From contig NZ_CP121473.1 in the NCBI RefSeq assembly GCF_033954455.1, positions 248,001 through 312,000 on the forward strand: a stretch of 64,000 bases of DNA. The letters are read 5' to 3'. Position 1 is the stretch's first letter. Every line of letters starts with the position of its first letter. The translations under genes were made by a program, and so were the position numbers. The notes beneath the pieces are model-generated. The model worked only from the letters and a program-made list of their open reading frames with translations, did no database searches and was not told the origin of the DNA. The DNA comes from Thiorhodovibrio litoralis (GTDB lineage: Bacteria > Pseudomonadota > Gammaproteobacteria > Chromatiales > Chromatiaceae). Positions 48,602-57,400 of the stretch are shown piece by piece.

Positions 48602-50296
48602 TCAGTTGCTTTGTGGCGGCACCAGAATCTCGGGCTTGAAAGAGGTGCGGGTGCGGGCGAGGCTGAGTGCTTTCAGCACATTCAGCGCCTCGCTGAGCTG
48701 ATAGTCCTTTGCCGCCAGCGACTGCTCGGCGTCGGTTTCGTCCGCTGCATTCTCATCCGCCGCGTCGTCCTCTAAGTGCCGCACCAGATTGGCTTCCTTC
48801 AGTGGTGCCACGTCCGGCTTGTCGGCCAGAGTCAGGCTGCCGCGTTCCAGGCCAATGTCGGGCTCGATGCCATGGGCCTGAATCGAACGGCCCGAGGGGG
48901 TGTAGTAGCGGGCCGTGGTGAGCTTGAGCGCCGTGGTTTCATCGACCGGGACGATGGTCTGGACCGAGCCCTTGCCGAAGGTATCCGTCCCCATGATGAT
49001 GGCGCGCCCCTGATCCTGCAGCGCTCCGGCGACGATCTCCGAGGCCGAGGCACTGCCGCCATTAACCAGCACCACCAAGGGGGCGTCTTCAAGGATGTCA
49101 TCCGGGCCGGCCTTGAATTCCATGCGCGCGTCCTCGACCCGGCCCTGGGTGTAAACGATCAGTCCGCCACGCAGAAAGGCATCGCTGACGCCTACGGCAC
49201 TATTGAGCACACCGCCTGGGTTGTTGCGCAGGTCCAGCACCAGCCCTTTGATGGGATCGCCGGTGGCTGCTGCGCTCGTCTCCGAGTCACTTTCGGTCAG
49301 ATCCTGATCCTGCTCCGTCTCGCTTGGAGCTGCAGCTGACTCAGCGGTATCCGCTGGCTGCTTGGCCTTAAGTCTCAGCTCCTCGATTTTCCGGCGCATG
49401 TCCTCGGTGGTGCGGGACTGGAAATTGGAAACGCGAATATAGGCATAGCCCGGCTCAAGCATCCGCCCCTTGACGCTGGCGACCTGGATGATGTCACGCT
49501 CGATGGCGATCTTCAGCGGCTTATCCTCGCCATCGCGCATAATGGTGAGCTCAATGCCGGTGCCCGGCTCGCCGCGCATCAGCTTGACCGCGTCGCCGAG
49601 CGACATCCCTTTGACCGGCTTGTCATCGATGCGCACGACCACGTCGCCGGCTTGCACGCCAGCGCGTTCCGCCGGGGTGTCGTCGATTGGGGCGATGACC
49701 TTCACGAAGCCATCTTCCATCCCAACCTCAATGCCCAGGCCACCGAACTCACCCTTGGTGCCAACCTGGAGATCTTCATACTCCTCGGCATCCAGGTACG
49801 AGGAATGCGGGTCCAGGCCCGAGAGCATGCCCCGAATGGCAGCCTTGAGCAGAGCCTTGTCATCGACGGGCTCAACATAATCGCTCTTGATGCGACCGAA
49901 GACCTCGGCAAAGGAACGCAGCTGCTCCAGCGGCAGCGCAGACTCGTCCTCCTTCTCTGCAGCGGTTTCCGCTGCGTCTGCTTCGCCTTGGTCCTCGCCT
50001 TGATCCCCCGCAGTGTCTTGCGCATGTGAGTCCGGCTCGGCTTTGTTTTCAGCTGGTGCTGGCGCGGACTCAGCCGGCTGAGCAGCGGGCTGTGTCAGTG
50101 GCTCGACATCCGGCGCGGGGGTATAGGGTTTCGGCGGCTCTGCGCTCACCGCCAGGGTGGTCAGCGACAGCAGACAGGCTGCGGCAACCAGTGCAGGAGC
50201 GGCGATGACCGCCGAGCTGGCGCGCTGGCGAACAGTCTCCGACACCGAGCCTGAACACGGCATCCGATTCGCGGGAAAGGAAAGCTTGAGCATCAT
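48602..50296 (-). CDS. ctpA: Carboxy-terminal processing protease (S41 family, CtpA)
   Basis: A 564-residue periplasmic serine protease. An N-terminal export signal (~25-50) is followed by a disordered Pro/Glu/Ala-rich linker (~55-115). The PDZ domain lies near 175-260. The S41 domain has the catalytic Ser in GGSASASEIVAG near 411 and Lys in DTFGKGSVQT near 439. An acidic, poorly conserved insertion (~335-365, rich in Glu/Ser/Thr/Ala) interrupts the protease domain. ATG codons at 50296 and 50293 are both possible. It follows envC on the same strand, an order known from other gammaproteobacteria. Confidence 0.95.
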   Translation of the reverse strand: MMLKLSFPANRMPCSGSVSETVRQRASSAVIAAPALVAAACLLSLTTLAVSAEPPKPYTPAPDVEPLTQPAAQPAESAPAPAENKAEPDSHAQDTAGDQGEDQGEADAAETAAEKEDESALPLEQLRSFAEVFGRIKSDYVEPVDDKALLKAAIRGMLSGLDPHSSYLDAEEYEDLQVGTKGEFGGLGIEVGMEDGFVKVIAPIDDTPAERAGVQAGDVVVRIDDKPVKGMSLGDAVKLMRGEPGTGIELTIMRDGEDKPLKIAIERDIIQVASVKGRMLEPGYAYIRVSNFQSRTTEDMRRKIEELRLKAKQPADTAESAAAPSETEQDQDLTESDSETSAAATGDPIKGLVLDLRNNPGGVLNSAVGVSDAFLRGGLIVYTQGRVEDARMEFKAGPDDILEDAPLVVLVNGGSASASEIVAGALQDQGRAIIMGTDTFGKGSVQTIVPVDETTALKLTTARYYTPSGRSIQAHGIEPDIGLERGSLTLADKPDVAPLKEANLVRHLEDDAADENAADETDAEQSLAAKDYQLSEALNVLKALSLARTRTSFKPEILVPPQSN

Positions 50297-50319
50297 GATG
50301 ATCGGTTCTCTTTATCGAT

Positions 50320-50355
50320 GTTCCTGAGGTCGGTGTTCCTTGAGGTCGGTGTTCC
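50320..50355. repeat. Tandem ~15-bp repeat in the ctpA leader
   Basis: Two near-identical copies (gttcctgaggtcggt at 50320-50334, gttccttgaggtcggt at 50335-50350) followed by a partial third (gttcc) lie 25-60 bp upstream of the ctpA start. One base of slippage separates the copies. Function unknown. Confidence 0.7.
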
Positions 50356-50430
50356 CAAAGACTGGGTGCATTGTGACAATTTGCCAGCGCTTGGCAAGCG
50401 CTGCGGGTAAATTGGCCTAGCGAATGGCAC

Positions 50431-51633
50431 CTAGCGAATGCCATCAGAGCACCAAAGGCGCGGGTCGAGCGGTCTGCCCTGGTGGCGCAGCGCGAAATAG
50501 AGCCCATCGCGGTCGCCACCGCCGCTAGCCCCAGCCAGTGCGATGGTCTCGCCGGCCCCGACCCATTCCCCGGGTTCCTTCAGCAGGCTTTGATTATGCC
50601 CGTAAATGGTCATGTAGCCATCGTGGTGGTCGATGACCAGCAGCAGCCCGAAACCGCGCAGCCAGTCAGCATAGACTACCTGCCCGCCATGCACGGCATG
50701 TACATCCTCGCCCGGCGTTGCCGAGAGCAGCACGCCGTCCCCATGCAGGTCGCCGGTTGCGCGCGGGCGAAAACTGGTTAGCACGCGCGCGCCGCGCACC
50801 GGCCAGTGCAAGGCACCGCGCCGAGCGGCGAGGCTCTCCCGGTCAAGGTCAAGCACATCGCGAATCTCACTCTGGCGGCTGAGCTCAGTGGCCAGCGCGC
50901 GCAGCTGCGCGGCATTCTCGCGCAGGCCTTCGACCCGATCACGACCGGCGGCAATGGTGCGCTCCAGGTTGGCGACGATCAACGAGCGCTCCTCCTGGGC
51001 CGCATGCAGCCGCTGGCGCGTTTCCTCCTGGCGTCGGGCGAGCTCGGCGAGGCGCTCGGCCTCAGCGGCGGTTTGCTGACTCAGTCCCTTGAGCCGTTTG
51101 GCTTGTTGATCGACCCGCGCGATCTGGCGCGCGCGCCTTTGGCCAAGGGCGCGGTAGTAGCCGAACAGGCGCCCGCTGCGGGTGACGTCCTCCTGATTGA
51201 GCACCATGCGCAGCCGATCACCGCGGCCCATCGCATGCGCGGAGCGCAACAGCTCGGCCAGCACCGCGCGCTCGGCGTCCAGCTCCAAGCGCACCGTCTC
51301 CTGGCGCACGCGCAGCTCAGCCAGCGCCTGGCGTTGCTCATCCACCATGGCACCGAGCTGCCGCCCGCCCAGCGCAAGGGCCGAGATATCGCGCTCGGTT
51401 AGCTCGAGATCAGCATAGAGTTGGTCACGGCGGGCCTCGCGCTCACGCAGATCGCGCTCGAGCACCTCCACCTGCTGCTCGATCGACGACAGGCTTTGCG
51501 AGTCGCCTGACCCTGCGTCCGCCGCTCCCGCTGCATCCAGCCCTGGCTCGCCCTGGGTAACGGACCAGGCTAGCCGCGGCGCAAAAGTTGACAGCAGAGT
51601 TGACGCCAGCGCCGCCCACAGGGCCAGTCTCAT
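50431..51633 (-). CDS. envC: Murein hydrolase activator EnvC
   Basis: A 400-residue periplasmic activator of the AmiA/AmiB amidases during septum splitting. A signal peptide (MRLALWAALASTLLSTF) is followed by a long coiled coil (~50-270, VLERDLREREARRDQLYADL) and a LytM/M23 domain. The LytM domain is degenerate at metal positions, as in E. coli EnvC (YFALRHQG where an active enzyme has His), so it is a regulator rather than a peptidase. ATG 51633 gives the cleanest signal peptide; in-frame starts at 51723 and 51741 are also possible. It is divergent from arsR. Confidence 0.93.
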   Translation of the reverse strand: MRLALWAALASTLLSTFAPRLAWSVTQGEPGLDAAGAADAGSGDSQSLSSIEQQVEVLERDLREREARRDQLYADLELTERDISALALGGRQLGAMVDEQRQALAELRVRQETVRLELDAERAVLAELLRSAHAMGRGDRLRMVLNQEDVTRSGRLFGYYRALGQRRARQIARVDQQAKRLKGLSQQTAAEAERLAELARRQEETRQRLHAAQEERSLIVANLERTIAAGRDRVEGLRENAAQLRALATELSRQSEIRDVLDLDRESLAARRGALHWPVRGARVLTSFRPRATGDLHGDGVLLSATPGEDVHAVHGGQVVYADWLRGFGLLLVIDHHDGYMTIYGHNQSLLKEPGEWVGAGETIALAGASGGGDRDGLYFALRHQGRPLDPRLWCSDGIR

Positions 51634-51765
51634 CCAAAACGTGCGATTTTGTCGTACCGCAGCGCCAGCCGAAACCACCGCGCGTGGGTTTTTGCTTGCC
51701 AGATGCGAGAAAAAGCTTATCATCCCTATGTCAATCAGCATTCGATCATCTTTTGATCATGAGTC

Positions 51766-52188
51766 ATGGCATCCGATTCAAAACAGCCGTTCGCAACGCC
51801 CGGCGCGCCACCGCCATCCGCCAATGCGCCGCAAGAGGCTGCGCGGGCTGATCCTTTGGCCGATGCGTCAGCCGACCCACTCAGTGAGGAGCTACTCACC
51901 GACGACGGCGACATCGAGCGCGCCTCGCGCTCCCTTAAGGCCATGTCGCATCCGCTGCGGCTGAAAATTCTGTGCATTCTTGGCGATGAGGAAGTCAGCG
52001 TACAGGATATTGTTGAACACGTCGGCACCTCACAAAGCAATATCTCCCAACATTTGGCAATTCTTCGCGACAAAGGCATTCTTGCTTCGCGCAAGGACGC
52101 TAATCGGGTATTTTATCGCGTCAGCGACTCGCGTACCCTGCAGCTCATCCGCCTGATGCGCGAGGTTTTCTGTCACCACGGCCACTGA
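51766..52188 (+). CDS. ArsR family winged-helix regulator
   Basis: A 140-residue ArsR/SmtB repressor with a disordered N-terminal ~45 residues. The winged helix spans ~55-125 (MSHPLRLKILCILGDEEVSV; TSQSNISQHLAILRDKGI, recognition helix). It lacks the ArsR metal motif ELCVCDL. It does have Cys70, at the end of the second helix, and Cys136, in the last helix (REVFCHHGH). This placement recalls the persulfide-sensing pair of BigR/SqrR. A rhodanese gene follows 18 bp downstream, supporting a sulfur-sensing role (inference). Divergent from envC. Confidence 0.9.
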   Translation: MASDSKQPFATPGAPPPSANAPQEAARADPLADASADPLSEELLTDDGDIERASRSLKAMSHPLRLKILCILGDEEVSVQDIVEHVGTSQSNISQHLAILRDKGILASRKDANRVFYRVSDSRTLQLIRLMREVFCHHGH

Positions 52189-52206
52189 GGGTAATATTTA
52201 CTTGCC

Positions 52207-52632
52207 ATGCTTGCCCAACTTGTTGAATTTGCCGGCAACCACTGGATTCTGTTCCTCGCCCTGATCGTCATCTCAGCCCTGCTGATCCATAACCTGATCG
52301 TCGGCGACAAGGGCTCGGTCGACCCCTTGGGTGCAACTGATCTGATCAACCGTCGTGAAGCCGCGGTGATCGACGTGCGCCCAAGCGGGGATTATGCCAA
52401 GGGGCATATCATCAACGCGGTCAACATCCCGATGAATGGCTTCCGCAACCAGACCGGCACCCTGGCAAAATTCAAGACCAAACCCGTTGTGATCTCCTGC
52501 CGCTCGGGCTCGCAATCGCAGATGGCCTGCGGCATCCTGCGCAAGCAGGGCTTCGAGGAAGTCTACAACCTGCGCGGCGGCGTCATGGCCTGGCAGAACG
52601 CCAATTTGCCCCTGACCCGCAAAAAGCACTGA
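52207..52632 (+). CDS. yibN: Membrane-anchored rhodanese (YibN-like)
   Basis: A 141-residue protein with one N-terminal membrane helix (WILFLALIVISALLIHNLIV) and a single rhodanese domain. The catalytic Cys98 lies in the loop SCRSGSQSQ. It transfers sulfane sulfur. The order rhodanese, secB, gpsA matches the yibN-grxC-secB-gpsA locus of E. coli, except that grxC is missing. Confidence 0.93.
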   Translation: MLAQLVEFAGNHWILFLALIVISALLIHNLIVGDKGSVDPLGATDLINRREAAVIDVRPSGDYAKGHIINAVNIPMNGFRNQTGTLAKFKTKPVVISCRSGSQSQMACGILRKQGFEEVYNLRGGVMAWQNANLPLTRKKH

Positions 52633-52646
52633 TCAAAAGGTTACCT

Positions 52647-53150
52647 ATGGCTGAGAAAGACACCCCAGAGCAGGCGCCAAATGCGGCGCCAGAGCAGCAA
52701 CAGGCTCAGGATCATCAGGTCCTGATCCGCACCATCTACACCAAGGACCTCTCCTACGAAGGGCCCAATGTTCCCGAGATCTTTCGCGATGAATGGAAGC
52801 CCGAGGTCGCGCTGCAATTCGACATCAAGGTGAATCCGCTGGTCGAAGACACCTTCGAGGTGGTACTCACCCTCACCGTCACCGTAAAGGTTGGCGAGAA
52901 AACCGCTTACCTGGTCGAGCTGCAGCAAGCCGGCATCTTGAGCGTAAAAGGATTCAAGGAAGAAGAGCTCGCGCCCTTGTTCTATGTCTATGCGCCGAGC
53001 GTCCTCTTCCCCTACGCGCGCCAGACGGTGACGGACCTGGTCGCCAAGGGCGGTTTTCCGCACCTGGTGCTGCAGCACATCCATTTCGACCAAGTCTACG
53101 CGCAAAAGGTCGCCGAGCAGCAGGCCGCCGCCGGCACCAAGCCGCACTGA
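52647..53150 (+). CDS. secB: Protein-export chaperone SecB
   Basis: A 167-residue tetrameric chaperone that keeps preproteins unfolded for SecA. A Gln/Ala-rich N-terminal tail (~1-25) precedes the core. Diagnostic blocks are QVLIRTIYTKDLSYEGPNVP, WKPEVALQFDIKV, and LFPYARQTVTDLVAKGGFPH. It lies 14 bp after the rhodanese gene and 53 bp before gpsA. Confidence 0.97.
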   Translation: MAEKDTPEQAPNAAPEQQQAQDHQVLIRTIYTKDLSYEGPNVPEIFRDEWKPEVALQFDIKVNPLVEDTFEVVLTLTVTVKVGEKTAYLVELQQAGILSVKGFKEEELAPLFYVYAPSVLFPYARQTVTDLVAKGGFPHLVLQHIHFDQVYAQKVAEQQAAAGTKPH

Positions 53151-53203
53151 CGCGAGATCAGCTCACCGCCAAAGGCGCCTGATCCAATCCGACGGGAGAC
53201 AGC

Positions 53204-54199
53204 ATGGCAACAGTGGCAATGATCGGGGCCGGCTCCTGGGGCACCGCGCTCGCGCTGCAACTCTGCCGCAACGGCCATCAGGTGCGCCTGTGGGGACATG
53301 AACCCGCGCTGATGGAGCGCATGGCCGAGGCGCGCGAAAACCGCGATTTTCTGCCCGGCTTTGCGCTGCCGCCAGCGCTGGAGCCAGTCAGTGACCTTGC
53401 CACTGCGGGGGCGGATGCTGATGCGGTGGTGATTGTCGTACCCAGCCAGTTCTTCGCCAGCGTGGTTGCCCAACTGCTCCCGCTGCTGCCCGCGGACATG
53501 GGCATTGGCTGGGCGACCAAAGGCTTCGACCCCGAAGGCGGGCGCCTGCTGCATGAAGTGATCCGTGAGCAGTCACCCCAGCGCGAGCTAGGTGTGCTGT
53601 CCGGCCCCAGCTTTGCCGGCGAGGTTGCCAAGGGCTTGCCGACCGCCGTCACAGTGGCAGCCAGTAGCGAGGGCTATGCGCGCTCGCTCGCGGCGCTCTT
53701 TCATGGCCAGCGTTTTCGCACCTACCACCACGATGATCTCATCGGCGTGCAGGTCGGCGGCGCCGCAAAGAACGTGCTCGCGATCGCCACCGGCATTGCC
53801 GATGGCCTCGGCTTTGGCGCCAACACCCGCTCAGCGCTCATCACCCGCGGCCTGACCGAACTGATCCGCCTCGGCTGCGCCCTCGGCGCCCGGCGCGAGA
53901 CCTTCATGGGGCTCGCCGGCCTCGGCGATCTGGTGCTCACCTGCACCGACAACCAGTCGCGCAACCGTCGCCTCGGCCTGGCGCTGGCCGCCGGCACCCC
54001 CCTCAAACAAGCCCAGAGCGACATCGGCCAGGAGGTGGAAGGCGTCATCACCGCCACCGCCGTGCACAAGCTCGCCACCAGTCACCAGGTGGACATGCCC
54101 ATCTGCGAGCAAGTCCATGCCGTGCTCTACCAAGGCCGCACCCCGCAAGAAGCCACTACCCGACTGCTCGAGCGCGCCGGCAAGCCCGAGCTCGACTAA
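53204..54199 (+). CDS. gpsA: NAD(P)-dependent glycerol-3-phosphate dehydrogenase
   Basis: Makes sn-glycerol-3-phosphate for phospholipid synthesis. 331 residues. The Rossmann motif GAGSWGTALA is at residues 7-16, the catalytic Lys is in GGAAKNVLAIATG, and the C-terminal GLAGLGDLVLTCT is conserved. It ends the rhodanese-secB-gpsA run. Confidence 0.97.
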   Translation: MATVAMIGAGSWGTALALQLCRNGHQVRLWGHEPALMERMAEARENRDFLPGFALPPALEPVSDLATAGADADAVVIVVPSQFFASVVAQLLPLLPADMGIGWATKGFDPEGGRLLHEVIREQSPQRELGVLSGPSFAGEVAKGLPTAVTVAASSEGYARSLAALFHGQRFRTYHHDDLIGVQVGGAAKNVLAIATGIADGLGFGANTRSALITRGLTELIRLGCALGARRETFMGLAGLGDLVLTCTDNQSRNRRLGLALAAGTPLKQAQSDIGQEVEGVITATAVHKLATSHQVDMPICEQVHAVLYQGRTPQEATTRLLERAGKPELD

Positions 54200-54447
54200 A
54201 GCCCGCCCCAAGCTGGCCGTTAGCCCGTGTTGGCGAAAGGCGGAACAGCCACGAACAGCGGCAGCCAAACCCAGCGCCGATTAGCGTGGCGCATTTTATC
54301 CCTCAAGCGCAGGGCGCTCCTCCCTGAAAGCCGCACTGGTCTGGCCTGTCCAAACTTGCGCCGTTCCCCAAGCCAGGTACCCGCGTCACAGCAGAGGGCA
54401 ACAATTTTTTGTTAACAAAGTCACACAACCGATCAGGAAAAATCCGC

Positions 54448-54480
54448 TATACTCGGCTATGCAGTGTCGAAAAACGCACT
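54448..54480 (+). promoter_or_regulatory. Possible promoter -10 and leader hairpin of the giant secreted protein
   Basis: TATACT at 54448-54453 resembles a -10 box, but no good -35 is paired at 16-18 bp. A weak hairpin (agtgt at 54463, gcact ending 54480) followed by five T residues lies just before the start codon. The surrounding ~80 bp is AT-richer than flanking genes. Confidence 0.3.
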
Positions 54481-54498
54481 TTTTGAGGATCTAAGCGA

Positions 54499-57400
54499 AT
54501 GCCACGACATAAATACGTAATATTCAAGGTCTTTTTGACCTTGCTCACGGTCTTTTTGGTGGCCGGTCTCAGCTCGGCGGCACTTGGCCCCGACCGACTG
54601 GGCAAGAAAGCTCCGGAGGCGCGCGCGCCTGCGCTGCCGGTTTATTTTGTCGCCAACCAGGGCCAGTGGCCCGAGGGCATTCGCTACCGCGCCCGCGCCG
54701 CTGGTGCCCAGGCACTATTCCGCGATCAGGGTGTTGACCTCCTGATCAAACGCCCGGATGGCTACCAGCCACTGGCGCTGCGGCCCCTGGCTGCCAGCAC
54801 CTCTGCTGAACAGTCCGCCGGCCTGCAGCCGGGCGAGCCGCAACAGGCGCGCTTTAATTTCCTCAAGGGCGGCGACAAGGCCAACTCCCATAGCAATATT
54901 CCAAGCTATGGCCAGCTGACCTACCAAGGCATCTTCGACGGCGTGGACATGGTCTTCCGCTCCGAGAACAAGGCCCTGGTCTACGATTTCATCGTCCACC
55001 CCGGTGCCGACCCGGCCAGGATTCAGGTCGCGCTCGAAGGTGCCCAAGCCCTCGCCGTCAGTGAAGACGGCGAACTGCTGATCACCCTGCCCGATGGCGA
55101 GCAAATCAGTCAAAGTGCTCCGGTAATTTATCAGGAAGCCGACGGCCAGCGTGAGCGGGTTTCCGGTCAGTTCAAGCTGATCCAAGCCGCCGCGCAAGAA
55201 GGCCCGAGCAAGAGCGCGCCCGCCTATGGCTTCGAGATCGCCTCCTATGATCGCTCGCGCGAGCTGGTGATCGACCCGACGCTGAACTTCTTCTCCTACG
55301 GCGGCGGCGGCGGCGATGACATCGTCACCTCCATGTGGGTGAATGAAGATGGCGAAAGCTTCGTTGCTGGCTATACCGAATCCAATGGCTTCGCATTACC
55401 CGTGGATGATACTAACATCCTGACGCCCGACGAGCTTGTTGGTACTCAGGCTGGCACCGACGGCTTCATCTACAAAGTCGGTGTGGACGGCGCCCTTGCT
55501 TGGGCAACGATACTCGCCGGCGACGGCGACGATGAAGTGCGCGATTTCGCCGTTTATGACTCATCCGGCACCGTCGCCCCTTTCATGGTGCAAGTAATTG
55601 ATATCACTGGCTTTGTGGTCAACGGCACAGGTTACACATTAACAGCTAATGGAAAAAGCGACACCGTAACTGCAACCGCAGCTGATGGCACCGGTCTCGA
55701 TTTCGCTGCCACCCCCACTTGGACCGATGTCACGATCACGACAACAGCGGACGAGATCAGGCTCGAGTGGACAGCAACACCTACTTCGGACGCTTTGGCG
55801 ACTTTAGTGAGTGGAGGAAGCGTCGACAACCTAACTCAGGATACAGCAGGTAATGCAACCACTCCTGCGCAACAAAGCGTTACTTTGACGAATGTTGGTC
55901 TGACTACAACAGACAGCTACCGCCTAACGGCCGATGGGATGACCTTGACCGCCGCAAGCCTGAGCAGCGCGGATCTTGATGCATTAATCGCGGCACTCAA
56001 AGCAGATCCCGGCTATCCATTCGCGCCTTTCACGATCTCGAAAAACACGGATGCCACTCCTGAGCTACAGCTCGACTGGAAGGCGGCTGGCGGTCCCATC
56101 GCCGCTGGTACCTTGTCGCAATTCAGCTCGACTAATGAAAAGGTCGCCACCAAAGAGGTCACCCCGATTGACCCAAGTTATGACGCCATCTACCTGACCG
56201 GCGTAACAGACTCGGAAAACTTCGCGACCTCCAATGCCATTTACCCGCTGCTGATTGGCGGTACCGATGCCTTTGTCGCCAGACTTGCGCTGAGCGGCGA
56301 CAATCTGAGCTTCTCCACCTACTATGGCGGCACCGAGGACGATGCCGGCAATGCCATCGCGATCGACCCCAATGGAGGGGGCTCGCCGAACAAAATCTAC
56401 ATCGCCGGCATCACCGAGTCAGAGGACCTGCCGCTGCGCAACGCTCTTTATGCCTTCTCCGAGGACTTCGGCGGCACCACGGGTTTTGTGCTGCGCATGA
56501 AGTCAGACGGCTACCTGATCGAGAATGCCACCTACTTTGGCGGCGACGGGAATGACAGCATCGATGTCATCGAGATCGCCGAGAATGAGGATGTCTACCT
56601 CGCCGGCAATACCGAATCGGAGCAATTCCCGGTCACCGACCTCTCCATCAGCGACGCCAATAGCGGCGGCATTGATATGTTCGTTGCGCGCCTCGAACGC
56701 GGCGGTGACAACCTGATCTTCGGTACCTTCATCGGCGGCAGCGGCGATGACACATTGACCGACATGGTGCGCGTGCCGACCACCGACCCCGACCTGTTCC
56801 ACTACCTGATCAGCGGCTATACCGACTCCACCGACTTCCCACTGATGAACGCAGTCGATGAAGTCAATGACGGCGAGGAAGTCGACGCCACCCTGACCAA
56901 GCTCGACTGGACCGGCACCTTCCTGCACTTCTCCACCTACCTTGGTGGCCGAGGCGAGGACTATGCCTACTCGGTGGCCGTGGACCAGATGCAGGACACT
57001 GCTACTACTACACCTACTCCAGGTGTCCCACTCAAATTGGATGAGCTCGATATCTACCTTGGCGGCGAAACCGGCTCCAACGTCTTCCCGTTCGAGGATG
57101 TGGGGAACATTCCCTTCTTGTTCGATCCCACGCAAACCATTCAGAATTTCAATGCCGGCAATGGCGATGCTTTTCTGACCAAGCTCGGTCCCTGCGGGCA
57201 GAGCATCTATTACTCCACCTTCTTCGGTGGTCCCGAGGCGGATCGCTTCATTCGCCTAAGAACCCGCCCTGCTGACTATGACACGACGGCGGACACAACC
57301 CCTGCCTACCAAAATGAGGTTTTCATCGCCGGTGAAACCGAAAGCGTCGCGGCCGGTTTCTTCCCGCCGAGCGGCGTGGCGCCGTCCGTGGATCAGCCCG

